NCBI GenBank assembly: GCA_029204225.1
Contig: CM055094.1
Span: 70,468,252-70,532,251 of the forward strand
Direction: 5' to 3'
DNA: 64,000 nucleotides
From: Diphasiastrum complanatum
Lineage: Eukaryota > Streptophyta > Lycopodiopsida > Lycopodiales > Lycopodiaceae
Part shown: one piece after another, positions 34,201-44,684 of the stretch
Numbering within the stretch: the stretch's first letter is position 1
How the letters are laid out: every line of letters begins with the position of its first letter
The notes under the pieces: generated by a model
What the model was told of the DNA's origin: nothing
The model's database searches: none
Seen by the model: only the letters and a program-made list of their open reading frames with translations
Position numbers and translations under genes: made by a program

Positions 34201-34300
34201 GGATAGAAAATTCACTAGTTTTCATGTTATTTTCATAGGTGATGGAGTTATATCATGGATGTCGAAGAAACAAGCCACTATCTCATTGTCATATAGTGAG
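31254..34300 (+). pseudogene. Copia-2 gag-pol remnant, right-arm copy
   Basis: Same gene order and many of the same lesions as 5414-6500 plus 12934-14983. Gag: VQSIAIQKTMPILMDFQEIL (31299 onward). Protease WWIDSGPSSHMT, with Ala to Pro at the active site. Then PSITKNLLSVSQM, integrase zinc domain VWHKRMGH (stop after SDIH at 32242), integrase core and FVGYSEVSKAYK pieces, RT fragments, and 33555-34199 with FGLKQAPRSWYAKLN and YVDDIILSGG. It is truncated inside RNase H at about 34300. At the Copia-1 target the pol sequence (VELPKDKKAIEW) is uninterrupted. Confidence 0.88.
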
Positions 34301-35895
34301 GTCGGAGGTTCTCCTTAACGAATCTTTCAAGATTGACAAAGAAAAGGTCATTTAAAAAAAACCATATTTCTTTTGCATACAAATATGAAAAATTACGTGT
34401 TTTTCTTATATTTTCAAAATACAAATATGTGAAAAATTATAAACCTATTTTTGTATATCAAGAAGGTCAACAAAAAAAGTATATTCAAAATCTTCCAAAA
34501 ATCTACATAATTTTTGAGTTTGTACTAATTTTTTAATCTGCTAATTATGGAATATTGTCTATTTTTTAATTATATTCACATTTACAAACACGACAAAATA
34601 AATTTTAACAACATAATTATATATTGCATTCTTTTAATATCGAACAAACATACTTTCTATATCAAACTATCTTATTGAGATATTCAAATTTAGTTATATT
34701 TGTAACTTGGTCAACAAATAGATACAAAATATATTCAATTTTAATGATAATAATGAGCTACGTGAGCATCTTCATGCAATTTATAAAAACATTTTTCTTT
34801 CAATATCACATAACTTCAAAATGTCACATGGAATATATATTTTTAAAAGACATTGAAAATCTTTAATATCCAAAAAAAAATTCAGCAAATTGAAAGATAA
34901 TTGAAACTATACCAAAAATTATAAATACTGTCGAGTTCTATCTAGGAAAATAACTTTCAAAATTGAAACACACTTTCAAAGATTTCTTTAACCAAATACA
35001 AGCTTTCTAACAAATTCAAGTGACACAAGATTTACAAAACTTAAGTATATTGTGAATCAATGTTTCTGCACAGAGGAACTTTAACTACATAGTGTAATTA
35101 TCTCTTTAACTTCAATATTTATACGTCAAATAGCTAATTTATATGGGGATTAACCAATTTTTCTTTTGAGATCAACTTCCTGGTCTCCTTTTGCTCACTG
35201 GAAAATACACTAGAACTACGGGAAGCCCTGCAAAGTTGTCTATATTTCCTCAGATGATGGCTCTTCTTCAATCTCAATAGACTTTTTGTTTTTTGGGACA
35301 AAAACTTTTTTTCTTGGTGGTTTTTCCATTGAAGTTTTCACATTTTCAGTTGCCACGACAACTTTCAACTTGCTAGGATCAAACTACTTTACCTCCTCCT
35401 CATGCAACCTTAAATAGATATGACATGCAATTTTTTGGTCAGCTCAACCTCTGGTGCCTTCGACTTTTGATAGGTATTCTCTTTTTCAAGGACAATCTCC
35501 TTGCATATAAAAGAAAATAAACATGTATTCATATTTGTTAATTGTTCCAACTTTTTTCATAATAATAGCTAGTAGCAAAGATCGCCCCGACAAAGCTTAT
35601 CATTGATGACCATAAGACTCTTTTGAGACTTCTCATTGTTCACATCCTCGACGATTATGATGACAGTGTCAAGGTTATCCATGTCACAATTTTGCAACAC
35701 TTGACATCTTTTATGACAAGCTCAGTATCTAGTTTCATGCAAATGAATAATTTAAGGCCACTCCCTTGGGAATATCTAAGTTGAACGTCGGGCAAGGCCG
35801 AAAACTCAGAAAATAGCGACCAGAAGTTATCGGTTTGCATTATCTCTATGTAACCTTTCTCTAAAGTGTGTTGAAATATTGGAAAAATCTACGAA
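34301..35895. other. AT-rich anonymous DNA of the right arm
   Basis: Inverted copy of about 3818-5413. It has no recognised gene. It includes the mirror of the lysine/glutamate-rich coding-like remnant (about 35215-35400 on the minus strand) and the 61-residue frame at 35655-35840. Confidence 0.6.
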
Positions 35896-36728
35896 TGCTT
35901 GTGTACTGTTTTTCAGCCTAAAATCTTGGGTTAATTAGGATCAGTTAAGTCTATCAAGATTGACTGGTTGCTATTTTCTGGTATATGATGCTAGGGATAG
36001 AGCACTTATCTTAAGAGAGTATCTGGGGTACTCATGACTGAGTTGAAGTCATTTTTATCTTGATGGATCTCCTAAGAGATTTTGGTGGGATGAGTTTGTA
36101 CGAAGAAGCATTTATCACAGGTCTACAAGTAAATTGTGGATAGTCTTGGACTATAATTGTTTTGGATCTTTAACTTTTGAACATTGATTTCCAATATAAG
36201 GTGTGGACTCATCCAGTGATTCATGTAAATTGAAGCACGTGAAGGTAATGTTATTAGATTGGAGAGAATCAAACCCAATAGAAAAATTTATCTTTTAGTG
36301 TACTTCTAAAAGGTCGATATAGTATTTCAGTGTAGCGACAAAGAATTTGATAATTATTATCTCATCTCTAAATACTTATTTAATATTGAAGTCAGACTAA
36401 AGATTAATTTTTAGGGTAATTGTGAAAGTTAAATGATTGATTTGTTAGCTTTTAAGCTTAATCTTCAGGTTGGTCGACTGCTCATCTAGTGTATCATATA
36501 AATTTAGTTTATATGATGATGACAGTTTAATGTATTGAGGATTATCGCTCAATGTACCTTTGGACCTTGAATGAGTACCCAAGATCAGAGATAAACAATT
36601 GAGAAATTGTTCTATCTTTGTGTGCTTGCTTAGGTTGGTTGGCCAAATTGAGGATAATGATTCATGGGAAGAGTTAAAAGCATACAAATTGGATTTTCCC
36701 TAGTTACTCGTTATGAGGACATAACTGG
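35896..36728 (+). other. LTR-X internal region, 3' portion
   Basis: Sequence between the right arm and the polypurine tract of LTR-X. No coding domain is seen. It ends in the GGTAAAAGGGGAGAAAA purine tract that abuts the 3' LTR, which identifies it as the 3' interior of LTR-X. Confidence 0.65.
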
Positions 36729-36744
36729 TAAAAGGGGAGAAAAA
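36729..36744 (+). other. LTR-X polypurine tract
   Basis: A run of purines (AAAAGGGGAGAAAA) directly abuts the TGTTA start of the 3' LTR, the expected plus-strand primer. Confidence 0.85.
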
Positions 36745-37233
36745 TGTTATGTCCATGTCCTGAACAAGGGAATCGGAATAATTTCTGACGTGGATAGCCG
36801 GTCACTCCAGGTGTATATGGTTATTAGTTATGCCTCGTCATTCCGAGCTTGGCCTGTAAAGTAATTAATAATCATATGAGGGCCCAGACCTATAATTGGA
36901 CATAGGAGCACATGCATAGTGAATGATTGCTTTAATGCAAGAATAGGAGGTCAATAACTCAATATAGGTTGCATGGGGATTCTAGGAAGAATATTCTCTC
37001 TCTCATGAGGAGAATATGTCCATTGGAAACTCGCCCAACCTCCAATTGGAAATTTAGTTTCTTGAGCCAGTTTCTCCTCCTCTCTCTTAGGTTCTTTACT
37101 ATGGTTTGGGGGCTAGGTCCAGGAGGAAACTCCAAAAGGGATCTAGGTTTGGTTGGATGGTTTTGCTCCATAGGTTTCCTTTTGGTTGTTTTGCAACAGG
37201 ATCTAGTCAGATCTTCATTTGGTGATCCTTACA
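36745..37233 (+). repeat. LTR-X 3' LTR
   Basis: A 489-bp LTR (TGTTATGTCC...GATCCTTACA) matching 14989-15475. It is followed by CTTTC (37234-37238), the target duplication, and then the N-terminal half of Copia-2 gag. Confidence 0.92.
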
Positions 37234-37620
37234 CTTTCATACTCAACATAAAAGTACTTGGACTTTCTTCATTCTTTTCCAAACAAGAAAAGATTTGCCT
37301 TCTTAGAGTCAACACTCTAGAAGTAGACTTGGATTCATAAAGCTCAATGAATCCCATGCATCCTTAGATGAAGTACACTTAACAAGTTCATTGAGAAGCT
37401 CATTGGAAATATTCATCTTGATAATGTGTAGAGCCCTTGTGGCCCTCTTAGCATACATCATTTGTTCTTGTTGTGTTGCTGGTGTCTCATCCAAACCTAC
37501 AACAATATGAAAAACATCATTCATCTCAAGAAGTGATTCCATCCTCACTTTCCACAATGAATAGTTACTTGAGGTAAGCCTATCATTGGCTTCCAACATG
37601 AGTTCATTTATTGTTGTCAT
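37234..37620 (-). pseudogene. Copia-2 gag, N-terminal part
   Basis: From ATG 37620 the minus strand reads LTSSNYSLWKVRMESLLEMN, then ALHIIKMNISNELL, and with a frame change VLTLRRQIFS and a segment ending LSMK at the LTR-X junction. The other half begins KALKNE at 14983 and at 31259. Joining across the CTTTC duplication gives an uninterrupted gag reading, so this is the same element split by LTR-X. Confidence 0.9.
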
Positions 37621-38207
37621 GTAGCAATAACCTGATCTTATTTTTCAACATGTTTCAATGCACAAGGCACTCCTTTGAACAACAACAAATGTTTTCAAAA
37701 GAAATCACAAATATTTGAAACTATCTCAAAAATTCTCTTCTAGCACTTATACCAAGTAAATCAACACACAAAATCATGAAATCTTGATCAACCTATGGTC
37801 TATCCTCAATCTAATGACTTCTACCACTTCCTAAGATTGAAACACACTTAAATGAAGTACAACAATCTCACTATATAGAGATCCATTCAAAATTAGGGTT
37901 TTTACAAAATCACAAAAAATTGATTATTTCAAATCTATATGCAAATGCTGAAAATTTGATATGCAATATATTAGCCACCACTTAGACTGATCCAATGATC
38001 AAAAAATAGGCCAAATCCAGTATGTGAATTCAAAAATTGGAACTAATCAAGTTATGAACCTATATAGGGTTTTGATCTACAAAAGATCCAATCTACAAAA
38101 GCAAAAAACTCAATTTGGTGTAGAATCCTCTCTAGCATGCTCTAGCCTTGATATCTTCACCAAATCATTGATAGATATGATTTCCTCCATAATAACCTGA
38201 AACACAA
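37621..38207 (-). other. Copia-2 leader
   Basis: Untranslated region between gag and the primer site, homologous to the Copia-3 leader. Its outer part (from about 37976) is duplicated at 41168-41402. Confidence 0.8.
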
Positions 38208-38219
38208 GCTCTGATACCA
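38208..38219 (-). other. Copia-2 primer-binding site
   Basis: The element strand reads TGGTATCAGAGC immediately after the 5' LTR. A duplicated, slightly degraded copy is at 41403-41414. Confidence 0.92.
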
Positions 38220-38854
38220 TGTGAAGGATTTCAAATCAATGATGATCCAATCCACAAAAGATTCTTGGATTACAAAAGAAGCTACTCTACCAATCTGACC
38301 AATGTAGAAAATCAGCATCTACAAAGAAAATGAGATGCAAACCCTAATAGAACTTGATCAAATATGAATCAAAAGATAAAGTACTATTGTCGTCCATACA
38401 AAACCAGCAAGGTACTGTATTTCACACGTGTGGATCCAAAAATAGCAAATATAGATCACACGTAGAATTGCAAGCAATCACCAAAATAGTGCACCAATGG
38501 AGAGTAGAACCCAAGAGAACCATGTATAGGCATGAAATAAGATAGAGAAGACAGAAGATGACTCTCTCCACGAGTTACATCCTTTTATAACAGGTCCAAA
38601 CCCTATTTGGCCACTTGGCTTTTCCATCAAACTGTAAATCCTACTATTTTTTGGTCTAGATTCAAAGTACCCAAGATTCAAATTTGAATCTACTCAAACT
38701 CGACTTCTAACTTTCCCACACTTTCAAAAAATGTTTATTCAAATGAAATTTAGACTACTAAACTTTGAAAACTCTAAGTCTAAAAGAAAGTTGCTCTCAA
38801 TTTGCCAAATATGAAAATGTAGCAAATATGACTAAACTAGTTGAATATTTCACA
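38220..38854 (-). repeat. Copia-2 5' LTR
   Basis: A 635-bp LTR, TGTGAAGGATTTC...AATATTTCACA on the plus strand, with the TTTTATAA-type TATA motif near 38583. It is flanked on the outside by TTGATTATGTC. Clearly the same family as the Copia-3 LTRs. Confidence 0.9.
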
Positions 38855-39630
38855 TTGATTATGTCAATAAATCAAAGCATTATTCTATATTTGCTAGTAA
38901 TAAATGTAGATCGCATAAATACAGACGTATTTGGATAACTCATTTATTTTTGCTTCCAAAGTTGATAGTTTGTGCTAAACTACATGCTATTGGATATAGA
39001 TATTTGCAACGTATAGGTATTTTTTGGGTTTTCTCTACATGAATTTCTTTGTTATTCGTTGTTCTATGGAAATTCCTTAGTCGTAATGCCAAGTGCTCAG
39101 GTTTCCTTTGTATTTTGGAGGCACCTGCCCCCACACAATGTTCATGTGGATTTTACAACCATAATTACAGGTGATCATTCTTCTCATAATCAGCCAATCA
39201 AATGTTGACACACAGCACATGAGCTTCCGCGAGTAGAATGTGCATGTGGGTCACATAGCACACGCACATTATCTTGAAATGTGTGTGTGCACGTATGTGC
39301 CAGTCTGTCATGGCTGTCCACATGCACATTCCACCAAACAACAAAAATGTAAAAACCTTCGCATTAGAAATGCGCAAAAAATAAAATAAAATTGGATTTC
39401 ACACGTGCGGCCGTACGGTCGAGGAAAAAAAAAAAAACGTCCACCTTCGCACATTGACAGTACGTAGGGGAAGGCCCTCTTCCTGTCTGTCGTTCTGCCC
39501 TGCTTGGGCACAAGCCCTAGGTCATTGGGCCCTCCAGGGCAGAATGGCCTCCCCTACTATGCAATAAAGTGATTTTTATATATCTCATCATAATATTGAT
39601 TGTGGGTACGACCAGTCACTACGTATTATC
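38855..39630. other. Anonymous flank within the segmental duplication
   Basis: Duplicated at about 42055-42840. It has no recognisable gene. A TG/CA-rich patch with repeated TGCACAT/ATGTGCA words lies at about 39235-39330, and a GC-rich patch at about 39440-39550. Open frames across it contain poly-phenylalanine from homopolymers and are not credible. Confidence 0.45.
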
Positions 39631-39639
39631 AATCTCGAC

Positions 39640-40180
39640 AAAGGGGCGCTACTAAACAGACTCACAAAGGAACAATTGTCTCGATCAAAATTGAGAGATG
39701 AGAACAAGTGTAAACAATCACACCACAACTAATTGGTAGAGGAGCGCTACTAAACATACTCACAAAGGAAAGATTGTCTCGATCCAAATTGAGAGACGAG
39801 AACAAGTGTAAATAATCACACCACAACTAGTCTGTAGAGGAGCGCTACTAAACAAGCTCACAAATTGAGAGACGAAAACAAGTGTTAACAATCACACCAC
39901 AACTAGTTTGTAGAGGAGCGCTACTAAACACACTCACAAAGGAACGAGTGTCTCCATCCAAATTGAGATGAGAAGAAGTTTAAATAATTAAACCACAACT
40001 AGTTTGCAGAGGAGCGCTACTAAACAGACTCACAAAGGAACGATTCTCTCGATCCAAGTTGAGAGATGAGAACAATGGTAAATAATCACATGACAACTAG
40101 TTTGTAGAGGAGCGCTACTAAACAGACCGACAAAGGAACGATTGTCTCGATCAAAATTGAGAGATGAGAAAAGGTTTTAT
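39640..40180. repeat. Minisatellite array 1, approximately 98-bp unit, six units
   Basis: Units marked by GCGCTACTAAAC start at about 39647, 39743, 39840, 39914, 40011 and 40107. The full unit is about 97-98 bp and includes CACAAAGGAACGATTGTCTC, AATTGAGAGACGAGAACAAG and ATCACACCACAACTAGTTTG. One unit of 74 bp lacks the GGAACGATTGTCTCGATC part. No open frame runs through the units. Confidence 0.92.
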
Positions 40181-40385
40181 ATAAACTAAAAGTTAAAAAT
40201 TTCCAAGTGTGAATAGGACCTTCAAAATGGAAACCTTGAAAAGCTCTAGATTTACTAATCTAGAGTTTGGGAGAGGGAAAATAGTCAAAATGTATGATGG
40301 GGAAAAAAAGTGATTTCTGCTTTTACATTGAGCCACCGGTGCTGTAATATTGCTCCTGCATAAACTAGCACAAGAATATCTCATG

Positions 40386-40456
40386 TCAATCGTTCCTTTG
40401 TGAGTCTGTTTAGTAGCGCTCCTCTACAAATTAGTTGTGGTGTGATTGTTTACACT
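40386..40456 (-). repeat. Single inverted minisatellite unit
   Basis: The reverse complement of part of the array unit: TCGTTCCTTTGTGAGTCTG, then TTTAGTAGCGCTCCTCTAC and TTAGTTGTGGTGTGATTG. With array 1 it bounds a spacer of about 210 bp (40180-40385). Confidence 0.88.
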
Positions 40457-41167
40457 GAAAATTAATCCAGCTACTAAAATTTTGTTAATAGATTTTCATT
40501 AATACCTGCAAATTAGCTTATATGAAATAATAATACTATTCAAAATAAAATCATTAGACACACAACCACTAGAATAACTACAAAAAAACTTTTTGCTTAT
40601 TTCAAACAAAAGTTTTAAATTTTTTTTTGTTTCAAGTTTTTTAAATTACAACTCTTGTATCAAATTTTTTTTTTGTTAAATTATGACAAAAATTTCAATT
40701 AATATTTAAATCTTTACTTATATTTCAAATACCTATGTGTGTTCATTGAATATTTAAACATTCAAAGATTGCAAATGAAATTATTTCTAATAAATTATTA
40801 TAAAAACACAACGAAAAATTAGAATATTAAAAACCTGACAGTTCATTGCAATTCTAGTTTTGCTAATGATTATTAATGTTAAAGTTTTTAAAATATTTGA
40901 AATTCTTGATTTCAAATCATTATAAAAAACTGTTAAATATATTTTTTTAACACAAACAGATTTAAAAATATTAAATTAACTAGAAAGATTTCAATACACA
41001 ATAAAAGAGAATTTATTCTACCAAAAAAACATCAATATCATTTGTGTCTTTCTCTTTTTCTTGAGGAGCCATTCATGTAGTGTCAAGTGGTGCCTCTTCC
41101 ACAGTTTCCTCAACAATTGTAACCACAATGTAATCCTGAACTAGGACATTAGCCAACTTCCCTGTAT
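40457..41167. other. AT-rich spacer between duplication copies
   Basis: Long A and T runs with no coding, LTR or RNA feature. It separates the two segmental duplication copies. Confidence 0.5.
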
Positions 41168-41414
41168 CACCCACTTATTCTGATCCAATGATCCAAAAAT
41201 CGGCAAAATCCAGTATGTGAATTCAAAAAGTGGAACTGATCAAGTTTATGAACCTATATAGGGTTTTGATCTACAAAAGATCCAATCTACAAAAGCAAAA
41301 AACTTGTTTTTGGTGTAGAATCCTCTCTAACATGCTCTAGCCTTGATATCCTCACCAAATCATTGATAGATATGATTTCTTGCATAATAACCTGAAACAC
41401 AAACTCTGATACCA

Positions 41415-42054
41415 TGTGCAGGATTTGAGATCAATCATGATCCAATCCACAAAAGGACCTTGGATTACAAAAGAAGCTACTCCACCAATCTCACCAATGT
41501 AGAAACTCAGCATCTACAAAGAAAATGAGATGCAAACCCTAATAGAACTTGATCAAGTATGAATCAAAAGATAAAGTACTATTTTTGTCCATACAAAGCC
41601 AGCAAGCTACTGTATTTCACACGTGTGGATCCAAAAATAACAAATATACATCATTCTATACATAGAATTGCATGCACTCACAAGTATAGCGCACCAATGG
41701 ATAGTAGAACCCAAGAGAACCATGTATAAGTATGAATTGAGATAGAGAAGAGAGAAGATATGTCTCTCCACGAGTTACATCCTTTTATAACAGGTCCAAA
41801 CCCTATTTGGCCACTTGGCTTTCCCACCAAAATGTAAATCCTACTATTTTTGGGTCTAGATTCAAAGTACTGAGGATTCAAATTTGAATCTACTCAAACT
41901 CGACTTCTAACTTTCCCACACTTTCAAAAAGTGTTTATTCAAATGAAATTTAGACTATTGAACTTTGGAAACTCTAAGTCCAAAACAAAGTTGGCCTCGA
42001 TTTGCCAAATATAGAAATGTAGCAAATATGACTAAACTGTTTGAATATTTGACA
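41415..42054 (-). repeat. Duplicated Copia-2 5' LTR
   Basis: TGTGCAGGATTTG...AATATTTGACA: both terminal motifs carry point changes relative to 38220-38854. No gag follows; only about 240 bp of leader is attached, as expected for a DNA-level duplicate. Confidence 0.88.
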
Positions 42055-42844
42055 TTGATTATGTCAATAAATCAAAGCATTATTCTATATTTATTAGTAA
42101 TAAATTTAGATAGCATAATTACAGACATATTTGGATAAGTCATTTATTTTTGCTTCCAAAGTTGATAGTTTGTGCTAAACTACATGCTATTGGATATAGA
42201 TATTTGCAATGTGTAGGTATTTTTTGTGTTTTCTCTACATGATTTCCTTAGTTATTTGTTGTTCTATGCAAATTCCTTAGTTGTAATGCCAAGTGCTCAG
42301 GTTTCCTTTGTATTTCGGAGGCACCTGCCCCCACACAATGTTCATGTGGATTTTACAACCATAATTTCAGGTGATCATTCTTCTCATAATCAGCCAATCA
42401 AATGTTGACACATAGCACATGAGCTTCAGTGAGTAGAATGTGCATGTGGACAGCCCATGACGGGCTGCCACATAGCACATGCACATTATCTTGAAATGTG
42501 CGTGTGCACGTATGTGCCAGTCTGTCATTGGCCATCCACATGCACATTCCACCAAACAACAAAAATGTAAAAACGTTTGCATTATAAATACGCAAAAAAT
42601 AAAATAAAATTGGAGTTCACACATGCAGCTGTACGGTCGAGAAAAAAAAAAAGAAACAACGTCCACCTTCGCACATTGACAGCACGTAGGGGAAGGCCCT
42701 CTTCCCCTGCTTGGGCACAAGCCCTCGGTCATTGGGCCCTCCTGGGCAATACGGCCTCCCCCACTATGCGTTAAAGTGATTTTTATATATCTCATGATAA
42801 TATTGATTGTGGGTACAATCAGTCACTACGTACTATCAATCTCG

Positions 42845-43545
42845 ACAAAGGAGCGCTACTAAACAGATCACAAAGGAACAAATGTCTCGATCAAAATTGA
42901 GAGACGAGAATAGGTGTAAACAATCACACCACAACTAATTTGTAGAGGAGCGCTACTAGACATACTCATAAAGGAACGATTGTTTTGATCCAAATTGAGA
43001 GACGAGAACAAGTGTAAACAATCACACCATCACTAGTTTGTAGAGGAGCACTACTAAACAAGCTCACAAAGGAACGATTGTCTCGATCCAAATTGAGAGA
43101 CGAGAACAAGTGTAAATAATCACATCACAACTAGTTTGTAGAGGAGCGCTACTAAACAGACTCACAAATTGAGAGACGAGAACAAGTGCAAACAATCACA
43201 CCAGAACTAGTTTGTAGATGAGCGCTACTAATCACAAAGGAATGATTGTCTCGATCAAAATTGAGAGATGAGAACAAGTGTAAACAATCACACCACAACT
43301 AATTTTTGGAGGATCACTACTAAATAGACTCACAAAGGAACGATTGTCTCGATCCAAATTGAGAGACGAGAACAAGTGTAAATAATCACACCACAACTAG
43401 TTTGTAGAGGAGCGCTACTAAACAGACTCACAAATTGAGAGACGAGAACAAGTGTAAACAATCACACCACAACAAATTTGTAGAGGAGCACTACTAAGCA
43501 GACTCACAAAGGAACAATTGTCCCAATCAAAATTGAGAGACCACT
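42845..43545. repeat. Minisatellite array 2, approximately 98-bp unit, eight units
   Basis: Units marked by G(C/A)(G/C)CTACTAA start near 42852, 42950, 43048, 43145, 43222, 43313, 43408 and 43487. Two short units of 77-79 bp lack the same internal piece as the short unit of array 1. Array 2 has two more units than array 1, so copy number changed after or during the duplication. Confidence 0.92.
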
Positions 43546-43628
43546 GCCGCTCTAGTTTTCCACAGGTTATGGGCCCACACCGTGTACACCAATAAAACTA
43601 ACCCGATGTCAGAAAATCCAACACACAG

Positions 43629-44684
43629 ATGGCTACCATGCCAAACGTAATGGATGCAAGAATGATTGAGAAGCTTGATGGCAACAACTTTCAGATGTGG
43701 AAATGGTGAATGAAAATGATACTAATGGAGAAAGATCTATGGGAAGTAGTTTCTGGAGCAGAAGTGTTGATCCCATGGAGGAAAGAGTGGTTGCTCACAT
43801 TCAGAAGGAAAGGAGGGCATATGCGATGAGACACCTCAATCTATCAGATGTCCCAGCCAGACTCATCAGAGACCAGGTATCGACCCTTCTTAATAGTCTT
43901 CCAGGATCTTTTGAATATATGGTAGTCAACCTGGAGAGTTGAGCTGATGAGATTATGATGGAATACCTCACTACCTATTTAAGACAGGAGGAACACAGAA
44001 GAGAAAACATGCAGCAGGAAATCCAGGATGTGACATTTCACAGTGTTGAGAGCAGCAACAAGAAGTGTGAAATTCAAACCAGTCAAAACCTCACGGAGGT
44101 CAAGGACTGCAGCATTGCCAACGTGACAAAGAAAGCTACTCAGATACAATTCAGGCAAGAAACTGCTCAGAACGTGCCCATAAAAAAGGACATGAGCATG
44201 ATAACTTGTTACTATTGCAAAAAGGTTGGGCACTATGCAAGCAATTGCAAAAAGAAATTGGCAGAGCAGAGGCAAAGGAAAGAACAAGTGAACAATGCGG
44301 ATGATGAATTTGCTTTTGTATTTGCACAACCAGTTGAGGAAGGCAATAACGTATGGTAAATGGATTCAGGAGCAACCAAGCACATGAGCCATAAATGTGA
44401 ATGGTTCAGGAACTGTGTCATGTACGAAAAGCTAAGAGAAGTGAAAATGGGAGACAAGGGACGACAGTATGGAATAGGATCAGGTGACATTAATGTAATA
44501 ATGCCAAGTGGAGCTACGACAGTCATCAGAGATGTCATGTATGTGCCAGGACTTGAGAAGAATCTGTTGTCAATAAGCAAAATAGCAGATGCAGGGTTTA
44601 TCATAAGTTTTGACAAAGAAAACTGTTTGATGTAGAGCAAAGCTGGAAAGGAAATAGCTAGAGGAGTGCGCTATGGGAACCTTT
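43629..44684 (+). pseudogene. Copia-4: gag and protease of a distinct Copia lineage, truncated
   Basis: ATG 43629 opens a gag N-terminus (ARMIEKLDGNNFQMWKW) with an immediate TGA, then a second frame with EKDLWEVVSGAE. Further frames carry NLSDVPARLIRDQVSTLLNS (43697-43942) and a basic region with the CX2CX4HX4C knuckle CYYCKKVGHYASNC (43955-44359). After TAA, the protease starts MDSGATKHMSH (44360-44635) and continues to VMYVPGLEKNLLSISK. Integrase and RT are absent; CACTA-B begins at 44685. It is unlike Copia-1, -2 and -3 in gag and protease sequence. No LTR is seen. Confidence 0.85.

Larger units (their letters stand above)
30446..35895. repeat. Right arm of the large inverted repeat
   Basis: The reverse complement of 3818-15797 without Copia-1. 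In plus-strand order: LTR-X interior, PBS, LTR-X LTR, Copia-2 gag to RNase H, AT-rich anonymous DNA. It keeps GAAAG next to LTR-X and an uninterrupted Copia-1 target near 33213. A deletion of roughly 110 bp removed the zinc-knuckle part of gag (around 31475). Confidence 0.92.
37976..40170. repeat. Segmental duplication, copy 1
   Basis: Contains part of the Copia-2 leader, its PBS and 5' LTR, the flanking anonymous DNA and a minisatellite array. It is repeated in the same orientation at 41168-43545. Because the non-Copia flank (TTGATTATGTCAATAAATC) is duplicated too, the second LTR arose by DNA duplication and not by transposition. Confidence 0.9.
41168..43545. repeat. Segmental duplication, copy 2
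   Basis: Direct copy of 37976-40170. It starts within the Copia-2 leader (CTGATCCAATGATCC near 41179) and ends in minisatellite array 2. Its LTR is diverged from copy 1 by scattered substitutions and small indels. Confidence 0.9.

Noticed and set aside
41415-42054. Solo LTR
   Set aside because: Its flank and leader are duplicated from 37976-40170, so it is part of a segmental duplication.
42367-42795. 142-codon minus-strand open frame with poly-Phe
   Set aside because: It comes from homopolymer runs and TG/CA words in duplicated anonymous DNA; the copy at 38855-39600 does not keep the frame.
39640-43545. Regularly spaced repeats considered as a CRISPR-like array
   Set aside because: The whole 98-bp unit repeats with no unique spacers, and the genome is a plant; it is a minisatellite.
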